64,000 nt of DNA. It comes from Turritopsis dohrnii. Taxonomy: Eukaryota > Cnidaria > Hydrozoa > Anthoathecata > Oceaniidae. Both the position numbers and the translations under genes were made by a program. Positions within the stretch are counted from its first letter, which is position 1; every line of letters begins with the position of its first letter. The notes beneath the pieces are model-generated. The model was not told the origin of the DNA. It worked only from the letters and a program-made list of their open reading frames with translations, and ran no database searches. The DNA lies in assembly GCA_027922465.2 (NCBI GenBank), contig BQMF02000001.1, forward strand, positions 2,728,001 through 2,792,000, given 5' to 3'. Below, one piece after another: positions 45,490-57,515 of this stretch.

Positions 45490-47030
45490 CAGGTATATCA
45501 TTCGTTTATCTTTTCACTGAATAGTGACAAAAGAACTGCTTGTGTCCTACTCGAGCAACTTCAGAAAAAGCTCGATAAATGTTCTCACTTTGAGATGAAA
45601 ATAATTAATTCCCGTGTTATTAAGTTTCTTTATTATGCTGAAGTATATGTTCAACTAAAAACCATGCTTTTCTCAATGTTGTATGTCTTTGCCGAATAAG
45701 CGCCCAGCTTCAGTTTTGGACCTGGGCGCTTATTACAAATTTTTCGTCTAAACCTGGGCGCTTAATCGGTCATTTACGGTTGCAATAGCATTTATGTAGG
45801 AAAGTACTCAAATAATTTAATGTCAAAGAGGACAGTATTATTACAAGCGTAATGTTTAGATTCACTAGTTTTTTTAAATAAATAATTCCCCCCTAGTGTG
45901 TACTGATATCAATGCATATCGTTTACTTGCTATTATTAATCACACACCAACAAGAGCTTCGTACCTGTCGTGCTTCTAAACCAAGCGTTCTCAGTGGATA
46001 GATGTACTTAAAAATTAATATTTTGTTTGATTCGATGTTTGATATGATATTGTTGTGGGGCGTCAACAGTTTATATCTGTTTGTATCTCCCCTTACAATC
46101 TGAATGAGTAGTAAATTTTCACGCTATTTTTTCATTGGCGCCTGCTATTTAATCACTTCGCTACTTGCTGTTCAACTACACTTTTTAAATTTTCTTCTTA
46201 AATTAGGGGTGGTTTCTATGTTTGCTAAAATCTCCTTATCATTTATTTAAAGAAAAATAATTTTAACTTCAAAGTTTTGGTAATAAAATGCAGTTAAATA
46301 AATGCATGCGATGTCTGTTTGACTATTTTTCGAATGTTTTCTTTGAATAGGAAGCCATATCGAATTTAGTTTGGGTTAACGTAGAAACCAGGCTTGTATT
46401 TAAAAAAGAGAAATATATCGTGTTATTTGACTATTCATTTCACGGTCGAATGCACATTTAACAATACAATCGAACTCTTTTCGAACACGTTTGTGTTTGC
46501 TTTCGAAACGTTTTGCGCAGAAATTTTCATGCATCAAATAATGTTTGGAATGTTCTGGTGTTTAGGAAAATATCTTTAAATTTAATAAAAGTAATAGTGT
46601 TAATTAGCAAAATATTTTGTGTTCAGATGGTGTTTTATTTAAGGAAAAGATTTTAAAAGCGTTTGGTAAGTTATCGTACGGTATTTAGCAAAGATAAAAT
46701 TTTCGGTATCGATAATAATTCTTGATTGGATAAGTATTTCTTTTGGTTAAAGAAAATACCGTTTTATTTCAATTAAGGTGATTTTACGTTTTTAAATTGC
46801 ATTTTTTATCCTCAATCGGCGAAAATCCAACGAAAATTGAAAGAAGAAATTGTCGAAAGAAAATTTATGTTACGAGTTTCAATTTAATTGTAAACCACTC
46901 AATTCATAGAGAGCTCAGATGCTATATTTACTTGCGAATTAATTGATAACACCATTGTATGGAGTGCTGTTCCAAAAAATGGCTGAATAATTTCTCTCTA
47001 AAATCTTATAATTTCGTTCTTCTTTGTTAC
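45490..47030. other. Intergenic region with small palindromes
   Basis: A hairpin of the AATAAGCGCCCAG / CTGGGCGCTTATT type lies at 45698-45735, with a third half-copy at 45753-45764. The same AATAAGCG motif recurs at 58806-58845. AATAAA hexamers near 46280 could end the TUBD1 transcript. No gene seen. Confidence 0.5.
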
Positions 47031-47042
47031 AGGTTTCTGGCA

Positions 47043-50000
47043 ATGCGATCCAGTCGAGGGATTTGGTGGGTGCTGCTGTTTCTTGCCGCTGGTTACGCAC
47101 TGTCCTCTGTTCATATCAGGAAAAATTTAAAAGGCTCGAAAACAAGTAAGCACCATGTTTCAAAATATTTGTTGTATGGCCTCTCCACTGTATGACTTTT
47201 TAAATTTTAAACCACCTTATGAAGTTTGCAGAAGCCTACCTAAGGGAAGAAATTGTTTGCGGAAGAAATTTTTGCGGAATATATTTTTGCGGATAAATGA
47301 CCCAAACATGCCATATTTTGCGGAATAGATTTTTGCGTATGACGGCCACAAAAGAGATTTTGCGGAATTAATTTTTGCGGATGCAAGAAATTTAATAAAA
47401 TTGAAAGTCGGGAAACACCTAAATTTAGTACCTGGGTATATAAAAACTTCAGTTGGAATGGAATATAATTGGAATGAATGGAATATTAAAATATCAAAAA
47501 AGAATACTAGACTGCAACAACAAACAGATAATGTGGCTGGGTCTTATCTTTGTTCAGAGGAGGTTAATGTAACGCGAAAGAAACCAAGCAAATTTCAGCA
47601 ATCTTCAGCGGTACATTGGTGGAGATGATTCTGATTCCGATTCTGAGTGGGAAGTTGAAGAAAATTAGTTATAGTTTTTTACTTTTACTTTAAACAAAGA
47701 AAGAAAAATTATAAAAATTAAAAAAAATTTTTTTTGCTCATTCGCGAAAGTTTTTTTCACTTTTTTTAAGCGGAACTTATAATATCTTCAATTAATAAAT
47801 ACGCCAGGTTTCAACGTTTCATCAACGTAAACATCATTTATTTATTATTTGAAAGTTTTTTCACGCGAAAATAAACTTTTTCTTCAATTCGCGAAAGTTT
47901 TCCCCCCAAAACTTGTCCCAAAATCTGCCAAACTCGAAAGTTTATTACATTAATTTCACGGGTTTTTTTTACACGCGAAACTTTCTGCCCGCGAATCCTT
48001 TTGCTCTTAAAGTAATAGATATACTTTTTTTATATTATAGATAAACAAAAAACAGATAAAACCAAAAATGTTTCTAGTGATAAAGTTCATAATGGAGGTA
48101 GAAAGGGCCCAATGAGTGGAAATAATCCAGTTCCTTTACCTATTGCTATGCCCTTCCCGATGATTCCACTGAATAATAAAAATAGTAAACATCGATCTGC
48201 TTCAACCAAATCCAAGAAAAAGAAGAAGGCCGAAGAAAATGATAAGAGCGATAGTCATAAAGAATATTCCATCCATAACGATAAACGGAAATTAAAAAAA
48301 GCTGGCTTGGATAAGATGTTGTACAAAACAAAAAGTAAAGTGGCTGTTGATAAGACATTGATCAGAAGTAAAATTGATAGCACGTTGACGCGGCTGAAGC
48401 GAAAAGTCGATGAAGACGATGACGATATTGACGAAATCTCGGATAACCAACTTCGAGAAAACCTGTTGAAATCGTTAAAGAAAGGGAGAGAGATAAAAAT
48501 GCGTTCAAAGCGGACTTTAATAGAAGGTGACGATCATGAATTATCTGACGAAGAAAACCGGGTAGCTGAAAATTGGATAATGGAAGATCAAAATAGTCTG
48601 ATTCCTGGAGTAGAAGAAGCTTATTACATCCCACCAGACTTTGATTTCATATTAAAAGGACATTCTATCTTACATAATGCTTACATGTCGCTCATCCCTC
48701 ATTTATACAAACGAAGCACCGCTATTGACGAAGATGATTTAATGTTCTTGAACAACAACGCGGAGAAGTCAATAGATCTGGAGAAACGTAACATTGATGA
48801 GGAAGGTATAGTAAAAAAAGGTCCATATGATGATGTTGATTTGATGTTTTTCAATGCTGCTGCTGAGCTCGATCGAAAAGTGAGCGTTCGTGATATCTCT
48901 CCAGCCGATGAGAATGCTGAAGAAGCAGAGGAATCTTCAGCAGATGTGGAACAGGATCGTGGTGTGAGAGAAGCTGCTATTGCCGATGGTAGGTTTGTTA
49001 TTGTGCTTTAAGCTGCTTTCACACGATCATATAAAGTATATGATCATATGAATATGATCGTGTAACATACCTCATATGAAGTAAAATCAGATGATCATAT
49101 GTATATGATCCAATTTTTAAAAGATAGGACGTGTTCTATTTCTTCATATACATATGATCATATAACTCTATTGTTTTCTATTGAAATCAAGTAATTGACC
49201 AATCAGAATGCGTTCATAAATGTTCAGAAGTGATGTAGAAAAAGCGTAAACAAATTTTCGCATCAGAGGTAAAGAGATAAATCTTGAAAATAGCTAGGGA
49301 AAATAGCTAGGGAAAATAGCTAGGGAAAATAGCTAGGGAAAACAGTTAGAATAGACATTAATAGATTAATCGATGTTTGGAAAAAAAGAAATCAAAAAGA
49401 ATCCAATTTTTCCTTCTATTTTACACAGGACTATGGAAAACAGCATTTTTTGTTGATTTGTGTATCTCCTGAAAAATATGTTTTAAATAAATAAAAATAA
49501 ACATTTCGTAGATGCACAATACTTTCTTCATTTTCTGTTTGACTTTCATGTTGATCATAAAACAGTTTTGATGAAAATAAATGAAAAAAAAACATATGAC
49601 GGTGTTGTACTGCCAGTAAATGTCGCAATCGCCAGTAAATGTCGCAATTCAACAGTAAGTGTCGCAAAATCGCCAGTAAGTGTCCCAACAGTAAATGTCG
49701 CAAAAAAATTAAAAATCAACAGTAAATGTCGCAACTTTTTAATTTCGATTTCTAACCAATATCTTCTTCATCCTTGTTTTGAATTCGACACTGATTATTC
49801 TGATCAAGATGTCGTACTACTTATCGCACAGTGCGCTGATGGTCCTGGCTTTTACCTTTTTCAATTTCCGCGCTTTTAAGCGTAGGAAATTGTTTGGTTT
49901 ACACATTCTATCTATCTGTATATGTAACACTTTTTTTCCGTTTTCGGAAAGTCCGTTCGGATTTCGGATTGTTTGTTTATTCCGAATAATAAATGACAGA

Positions 50001-53000
50001 CCCAAAACTCTATGCTAAATGTAATACAAACAATGATATATAAGCGAAGCGCCAGATGTCTGACTCGGCATTTTTAAGTGAGGCATTGGTAGCCATCTTT
50101 AATATTGGCAAAACATTAAAAACGAAAGTGAATTTACACTGAAATCCTGCTCAGCGGATGGATGTATAAACTGTTTTGATAAAAATAACAACGTCCAATT
50201 CCATAAATTTGCCTTATATGATCGAGAATTGTATGCCAGATTGTTGCTTTCCATGAAAAATGAAGTGCAGCCCCTTCCATTTTCATTTTTGCGAGAAATT
50301 CATTAAAAAAAGTTTCAAGAAAATCATCAATTAAAAGACTCTACGCTCAAAAGCCCACCACCTCAACTTATGTATCACCATCACAGCAAACCCCATTTAA
50401 AACTTTGCCAAAACCTCAACGAAAAGGTAGTTACAGCAGAAGCTTAGGAGTAAGGGCTAAAGAATTTCAAAGACAAAAAGTTACTTTCAGAAGACTAAGC
50501 CCCAGGTAATTGAAAATACTTTCTGAATTGACTAGCAACCCTAAAGTACTGATAGGAAAATGCTATATTGATAAGATTCTGCTTTCAGTTGACTGACTGT
50601 ACCTTTAGCCCAAGGTAGTTTAAATTTACGAATTATGTTGTTTTCATTCCTGATGTGTGTTAAAACTTGCAAGAAATGCACTTGTAGATATAAAAGGAAT
50701 TGTTGACTCTGGGATATTAAAATAAAATGGAAACATATTCAATTATTAAGTGATCTTCAAGATAAAAAAGCATTAAAATTTTGGAATAACATTTCCAACA
50801 GTCATGTAGAATTAAAATACAAATTAAGAAGAAAAATTAAAATATTAAAATTGAGTAGTTTTGTAGCTGGATGCAATATAATTTTTTATGAATTCGGGTC
50901 ATCCATTAGAATTCTTGTCTGTTGATGTTTCAATGTGTAAAAGTGCACTTGTAAGGTTAGAAAAAGCTTTAACAATAATCCAGGTATCAGATAATTAAAA
51001 TCACATCTTAAACAAATTTTGATATGCAACACAATAACCGGATCAGAGGAAGCCAATTGTTTGACATTCGAACCTCATTCTTGTGGATCTGTGTTTTCCC
51101 TCAACTAATGGAAATGACAAATGCTCAATAATGAATGAAAAATCTTGGAATTCTTGATATCGCATCAAAGTTCCACACAACTCCCAATGTATAAGGCATC
51201 GATCTTGGGGTATATACATTATTCCTGGTGTTAAATCATTCATAAGATTTCAAAACAAAAGTATAGAGATGCTTCAAATCACCACCTAGTTTTAATCAAC
51301 AATCACTGTCTAACCATTCCATATCTTTCATTTACCAATCAAAAGGGTTTTTTTAACCATCCCTTTCTGTCTACAAAATTGGTCATGAAGAACCAAATAA
51401 GTCATCACATATAGTTACATGGCTGTTTCACATTATCTAAAATCAACAAAAACAATCTAGTGTATCAAATCAATCAATAATGGCCAGAAAAAGATGAAAA
51501 CTTGTTCCCATAATTGCATATATGAGTAATCAATACAGGAGAGAAGAGTTTTTAGCCTTTTAGTGGTAAAAACAGAACTTATTTTATGTTGTTTTGGCAC
51601 ACTTGCAACCAATAAACTATCCATATAGTAATAAAATGAAAGTATTTTTCCTTATTTCTTATTTAGGAAATTTAGCAACAATTCTAAACCTAATAAACAA
51701 CAAATTTTTCTTCAGTTCGTGTGTAATTTCCCCTACACCGAAGGACTTTTTGCCACTATTAAAAATGGCTACCAATGCCTCACTTTTGTAAGCGTGATTT
51801 TACGGGAGTTAGACATCTAGCGCTTCGCTTATATATCATTGAATACAAAGAAGCCACTTTCAACATTAATTGACAAAAATGTTAACTTTTTTATACTTTT
51901 GAAATACTTAGTTAGTTAATTTATCCGTTTTATATTAAAAACTGCCTAATTCAAACTAATTCAAAACTTCTATTATCAAGTCCGTAAAATATGCACAGAG
52001 AGCACGTGAAACGTTTTTCAACCGATTTTGAAGAAGTTGCTTCGTAGAAACTTTGAATAAGAATTTAAGACTTCTTTCCTGTCTTTATTTAATATTGAAA
52101 TCGAAATATTATCATGAGAACATTCCATATAGAAGAAATATTGATGTTTAGCTGACTCTGTGAAAAATTTTTGAAAAAGAAGATGAAGATTTGATTTGAA
52201 CAAACTGTGCTGTGAAAAAAACTTTCAATATCAAATCAGAAATGTATGTATCAAACATTACTGGTACGTCTTATCAATAAATGCATGAAACATGTTCATT
52301 TTATTTAATAAATATTACACTGAAAGTTGAAGATATTGAAAAAACTAAACAAATGAAATTGTCATAAAGCACAAATTACTTCACGTGGAGAGAATTGACC
52401 CATCTGTCTACACACTCTGATACAAACCGAAAGTATAAACATCATGCACAATTTGGTGAATTCCAGACTGTATCAAATTATTAGTCACTGTACAATGCTC
52501 TGTCAAGTTATCACTGTGTCTGGGACTGATAAGTGTTAAACTCACATTGGAAAAGATGACATTGTTCAAAATAATCAAGATTTTTTCCCACTGAAAATCG
52601 ATGGAGGCACAATGATTTAGTTTGGGATAAATATGTCAGGAAAACAAACTTCGGATGATGATTTGAATCCAACCATATAACCTACATATATGAGATCACT
52701 AAAGCCTTGTGAAAATTTGGATTGTAATATGTTGTAGGACACAAGATATCGTGTTTGAAGAGAGATTTGTAATACGGAATCTAACAAAGTTTTGTTGTGT
52801 CATTTGTCTTTTCGTGTACATTTGTGTTATTTATAAATTCCATGGAAGTGGTAATATGCAGACAGTGGTGGATCTAGAGTGTAGTCGCAACTTGTGGAGA
52901 AGCGCATTAACATATTTGTGAATTCAATTTATATTATCAATGGGATTATTTGAATGTTTTTCTTTTATGTTTGAGTTGCTAACACTCTCTTCTTGTAACA

Positions 53001-56000
53001 TCTTGTTAACTGTCATGGATTAAAGTCTTTGAAATGCTCAAGTTTGAATTTCCCAAGTTTTTTCTGCTCCTACTAATCCAAGTTATGAATAATTTCATGT
53101 AATGTTTACTTAAATATGTTACCAAATTCACATTTCTGGAAATATTTGGAAGGTTTGCACAAAGAGCAAGGTCCTGATGTTAAATGTGGCAGTCACTTTT
53201 GCAGATTTGATCATAAATAGACCAGGTCTTTAGTTTGTTTACTTAAAGTTTAACCTATTTTAAATCATTTGGTTGTAAAAGATTTAATAGTGTTGAGGGC
53301 AATACAATTTTTTGGTTCACTTCTATCAAATATCTTTTTATTCTCCATGTTAACCACAAGTTATATTTTGCGAATAGTGATAGACCTGTTCTCACATAAG
53401 CAGCAAGAAAAGAATGGATAGTCGTTCAGATATCTTGAAAACTAGGCTAAAGCAATTTCCTCTAGGCCTGATGCGGAAATTGTTCAAGCCATGAGGCTTC
53501 TAGTTTTTCATTAATATACTATTAACTACTTCATAATTCTCAAAGTAAGCCTTTCCTATTCGTACCTGCTGATCAAATGATCAAAAATCACTTTGTGTAT
53601 TTTATGCGACATTTGCTGTTGTTTATGAATAAAGTTACGACATTTACTGTAAAAATAAAATAAAGATACTGAAAGTTCTAGTTGCGACACTTACTAGCGA
53701 TTTTGCGATACTTACTGTTGAATTGCGACACTTACTGGCAATTTTGTGACATTTACTGGCGTTTGCGACATTTACTGGTAGTACACGTGTAACAACAGGA
53801 CATATGCTTATCCATCGCCTTTTTAGACCATGCCCAATTTCCGTCAAAGTCAAAAATATCTCTTTTTGTAAAATGGGTTTAAGAAAAGTTCATTCCTCCC
53901 TGAAAACGCTGATCTACAAGCAGTGCTCATACCCCATGAAAAGTTGGTCTATTTCTCTAAAATATTGACATAACATGGGCGTTTAGAGATGTAAATAAGC
54001 TTTCCAAAAAGGTATCATACTTGATATAAACATATTCTTATCAAAAGGATAAATTAAAAAACAAAAACACGTTTTTTCCCCTTACTCACACCTTGAAAAA
54101 ATGCAAAATGTAAAATTTGGATTCTGTCAAAATGACCCTTTTGTATTATATGGGCCGTTATTTGAGAAGGTCTTCGGACTTGGACTCCGATTTACAAATA
54201 TCATTCTGATAATAATACTCAAAGTCAATCAAGAAAGTTGAAATACAAGACTGTTACTTTCTTGATTTGATCGAAAGTTTTCAAGTTTTCTTGTCTTCGT
54301 GTAGAACCAGCCTTGTCAGTTGAAGATGCTAAAAGAAAATTTGACGATGCAGAGAAAGCGTCGGAAGCTTTAACGAACATCGAGTTAAAACTTGGACTCG
54401 ACCCTGAGCATTTGGTTCAAGATACGCATAAATATGTAGCAAGTCTGCAAGCTGAGAAGAGGAGATATGATGAAGATATAAGGGCACATATTGAGAAGGC
54501 TCAAGAAGCTGAGAAGAGAGCAAAAATTGCAGTGCATGATGAAATTTCTAAGAAATCTCAAATTACACATGATGTTGCAGCTGCAAAGAGACAGTTGGAT
54601 GATGATCGTCATAAGATTGAAGAGGTTAACACCGAGTTGAAACAATTAAAAGATATTGAATTGATGGCAACTGGGTTAGAAGTGGCGAAATACTTAGCAA
54701 AGGAACATGCTAAGCATAACTTGGATGTAGCTACAAAAGCTTCAATAGGTAGGTCATCGACTGCTCCTGCAAGTAACTCTGTTCAAATGACAGCTCCAGA
54801 ACCGCCTGTAGCGCCAATAGTGGCACCTCAACCGCCATCTAATGTTATGTCTTGGCAACGACAACCTTCTGAACCTTCGCCGTTAGAGCAGATGTATCCA
54901 ACTTATTCCGAACCTCAACAACATCAAATGGCAGACCAACGAAATGCTGACATCCGTCCAACGTATAGTAATTCTCCACTTCAGTTACCACTTACTCAAT
55001 ATTTTTCGAACTACATCGAATCAAAAAATGTTCTGCAGAATCAATTTGCCACTGAACCTCATCCACAAGGACCTTCAATGATCTCTTATCCTCACATGCA
55101 GCAAACTAATATTCAGCCGATGCCATATGTGAACCATGGATCATTTGGGGCTGCAGAACCACCGGAATATCATGTGGGAGGTGATCAAAGGCATACTCCT
55201 TCTCGAACGCCTCAAATCAATACATACATGATTAGACCTTTTCAAAATACTGGTGCACCTATTCATTATGTCACTTCAGCTTTTGCGAAAGTGTCAAAAC
55301 CGAATCATGCTGGTGCACCTGACCACGAGTTCACTAAAATAGATCAGTCCCATAAAAGTGATGACAATAAAGAAGCTGAAGGGAATCAAGATGGCTGGGA
55401 ACCAGTATCGTTTCCTGGAACTACCTACTCTCCACCTCCTGTTGGACCTTTTATGTCTTCCCAACAAAAGTTGAACTCTTTTTATAACCAATACCCTTCG
55501 CAGTCATTGGGAAGCTTTCAGCAGCCACCGTCTTCTTTTGCCTCATACCGACAACCACAACTTGCAGAAGCGTTAACAGCGATATCACCTATTCATCAAT
55601 ACTCGCAACAGTCGTCCTTGTCTTCTTCGCCTGTTATGGCGTCTTACACCTCATTGCCACCAGCGAATTTGGAGCGTGGTAACTCAGAGGCTAATCAATA
55701 TGCCCCACCACCACAGTCGATGCAATCAAGTATATTTCCTGAACACATGTTTGAGACGAGGCCAGGTTCAAACACACAGTCCTATGCAGCCCCTAGTAAT
55801 CAACAAGCGAAAGTTGGTCAAGTGATAGATGCTTCGCCTCAAGATGAAGTGGTCACCATAAATTCTCGGCCACCGCCACCACCGCCTGCGCCACCGCAAC
55901 CAAATATGTCTGGTACGTTGCCTGGATGGATGGGTGCAGTAGATATGGCCAAATACGAAGAAGATGTTACTGATCGTTTAAGAGAAAGAAATGGCTCCAA

Positions 56001-56706
56001 CGATAAACCCAGTGAACAATCCAATTCAGGTAGGTTTGCAATTTCAGTTCGTAATTGATCATTTCACGTTATTGTCGATTTAAATACCCAAATAGATGTG
56101 TAATAGGGTTTGCGATTGGTTATATTCGAAAGATTTTGTGTATGTATGTTCTCCGTTGAAACCAATGAAACATCGCCTTTTTATAAGTACGACTCGTGTA
56201 CGTTTTCCCTTTTAGTCCGTCGTGAATATTTACGTTTGGTGAATGCAGAACATCAACTAAGCGACACTCAAAAGGCTGCGACCGCTGTCACTCATATCGA
56301 ATCTGCAGTTGGTTTCGATCCAGGTTCCATTGCGAAAATGGTAGACTTTGTAAAAACGGCTGCCATAAAAGATGTGAAACTTTCTCAAGATGCTGTAGAT
56401 AAGGACAAACAGACTTTAAGAAAAATCCAAGGTGATGATATTAAAAAGAAATCTGAAATAGCTAAAAAATCAGACATTGATAGTGTAGCATTAGATCATG
56501 CGCAGTCCAAACTGAAAGGAGATGAAGCTGTGTTAGCAGATGCACAAGATCGATTAAGTAAAATAGAAAAAATGGAAATGATTGTCACAGAGATTGAAGT
56601 GGCGAAATTTTACGCTTCAATAAAAGCAGAAAAGGAAGTACAAGGTGCTAAGAGAACTTTAGAAGCGTTAAAAAGAAATGCAGTGCAGAAACCAGAAGAT
56701 AAGTAG
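47043..56706 (+). CDS. Secreted protein with duplicated coiled-coil domain (four exons, 1088 aa)
   Basis: I recognise no family. Exons: 47043-47145, 48041-48988, 54305-56029, 56216-56706; all junctions are phase 1 and the sum is 1089 codons with stop. A signal peptide (GIWWVLLFLAAGYALSS) predicts secretion. Residues about 35-350 are Lys- then Asp/Glu-rich, with several dibasic sites (RSKR, LYKR, LEKR, VKK) and two similar peptides, DEDDLMFLNNNAE and YDDVDLMFFNAAAE. Residues about 353-498 form a charged coiled coil (A). Residues about 499-920 are a Pro/Gln/Ser/Tyr-rich low-complexity span with PPPPPPAPPQP. Residues about 930-1088 form a second coiled coil (B) clearly related to A: LGLDPEHL / VGFDPGSI and LEVAKYLAKEH / IEVAKFYASIK at matching places. 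A structural or matrix role, or a processed precursor, is possible. The gene's intron 2 (5.3 kb) holds large transposons. Confidence 0.85.
47200..48035. repeat. TTTTGCGGAA and TTCGCGAAAG motif arrays in intron 1
   Basis: Repeated TTTTTGCGGAA/T at about 47255-47380 on the left, and TTCGCGAAAGTTTT and variants at about 47743, 47888 and 47965 on the right. These flank a segment whose frame at about 47590-47670 ends LQRYIGGDDSDSDSEWEVEE-stop, the acidic kind of C-terminus seen in some transposases. It is a decayed DNA transposon of unknown family. Confidence 0.45.
49017..49345. repeat. ATATGATCATAT palindromes and a 15 bp tandem repeat
   Basis: CACGATCATAT...ATATGATCGTG and further GATCATATG copies at 49021-49165 look like the end of a foldback element. 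At about 49283-49341, AAAATAGCTAGGGA is repeated four times with a fifth diverged copy. Confidence 0.7.
50031..51841 (+). mobile_element. 1.8 kb P-element-like transposon with 8 bp target duplication
   Basis: Inverted ends of about 80 bp (CAATGATATATAAGCGAAGC... / ...GCTTCGCTTATATATCATTG). AATACAAA lies immediately outside both ends (50023-50030, 51842-51849): an exact 8 bp target-site duplication. An internal THAP-type zinc-finger remnant supports the P superfamily, whose elements also make 8 bp duplications. It is nested in the larger element at 49599-53799. Confidence 0.85.
50103..50512 (+). pseudogene. THAP-domain transposase remnant
   Basis: One frame (50103-50305) reads KSCSADGCINCFDKNNNVQF then HKFALYDRELYARLLL: the first two cysteines and the 'FHKFP' strand of a THAP zinc finger (C-x4-C ... 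FHKF). The downstream C-x2-H half is missing. A second open segment, about 50263-50512, reads LPKPQRKGSYSRSLGVRAKE followed by FQRQKVTFRRLSPR and ends at a GTAATT donor-like site; it looks like a following transposase exon. No ATG precedes the THAP part, and a stop ends it at REIH. Confidence 0.6.
54748..54753 (+). promoter_or_regulatory. Candidate internal splice donor in exon 3 of the secreted-protein gene
   Basis: TCAATAG|GTAGGT at 54748/54749 has the same sequence (G|GTAGGT) and the same phase 1 as the annotated donors at 48988 and 56029. Using it would join coiled coil A directly to coiled coil B in exon 4 and delete 427 residues of the low-complexity span, giving 661 aa. Confidence 0.5.
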
Positions 56707-57515
56707 ATGGATGTTTTCTAGAAAGTTCTATCGTATTTTGTTACCTGTTTTTATATTTTTTGGTGTGTAATTTGTAGATCTTGTAAAAATGATATTAGTA
56801 TACGGCAAGTGAATACTTTGATGATTTCTCTTTGAGCGCTCTTTTTAAAAGTTTAACTGACAAAATATTTTGATTTAGAATCGGTGAGGTGTTAGGGAAG
56901 CTCCTCTTGTCTTATCTGTGTTTAGATTTTTTTAAGATATTGTACATATATTATTCGCATGGTTTTTGTATTCATTATTGACTGACTGAACAGTTTTTCC
57001 ACAATTTTTTTGAGTTTCATTCCTTTCAAAACGACTTGCCAAAAGTTTGGCAATTCTTTATATAAACATTTTCGTCCAACTGTCCTGAGATATATGAGGA
57101 ATTACACATTGTATCTTGGGATCTATCATGTGGGTGTACTTTCTGGTTTCTGGCTTATTATGAATTAGGGTTAGGAATTGGGTATTTAACAATTACCTGG
57201 TGAAGAAATAATAACTCCTTCGAACACGTCACTTGAAGCAGAAAGCTCAAAAACTATCAGTTGTCTTTTTTTTCATCTTTATTGAAGCATATTATTGCTT
57301 AGCAATAGATAGTTACTTTGCTACTAAAATATCCTATGTTTTCAATACAAAATAGGCTTTTAGTAATTATCGTGGCAGATCAAGGATGGCTTGTTTTTTT
57401 CGCTCCGATGTTTTATATTTTACTTCATTATATCACCAGTACTATTTTGGTTACGGCTGTTGATATTGATCTTAATTCAGAGGTTAAAGTACTTGTGTCT
57501 TTTCATGATCTTTTG
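56707..57515. other. 3' flank of the secreted-protein gene, nothing recognised
   Basis: AT-rich 3'UTR and spacer. The small frame at 57318-57527 is hydrophobic but lacks any known motif and directly precedes LINE debris. Confidence 0.45.

Larger units (their letters stand above)
49599..53799. mobile_element. 4.2 kb DNA element with inverted arrays of CAGTAAATGTCGCAA, intron 2 of the secreted-protein gene
   Basis: The left end (49605-49735) has five to six CAGTAARTGTCGCAA units after TGTACTGC. The right end (about 53606-53784) has the same units in inverted order before TAGTACA. ACATATG occurs directly outside both ends (49592-49598, 53800-53806), a likely target-site duplication of seven to eight bases. 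Inside are the P-like element at 50031-51841 and dispersed repeats shared with about 8340-8480. No intact transposase is seen. Confidence 0.75.
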
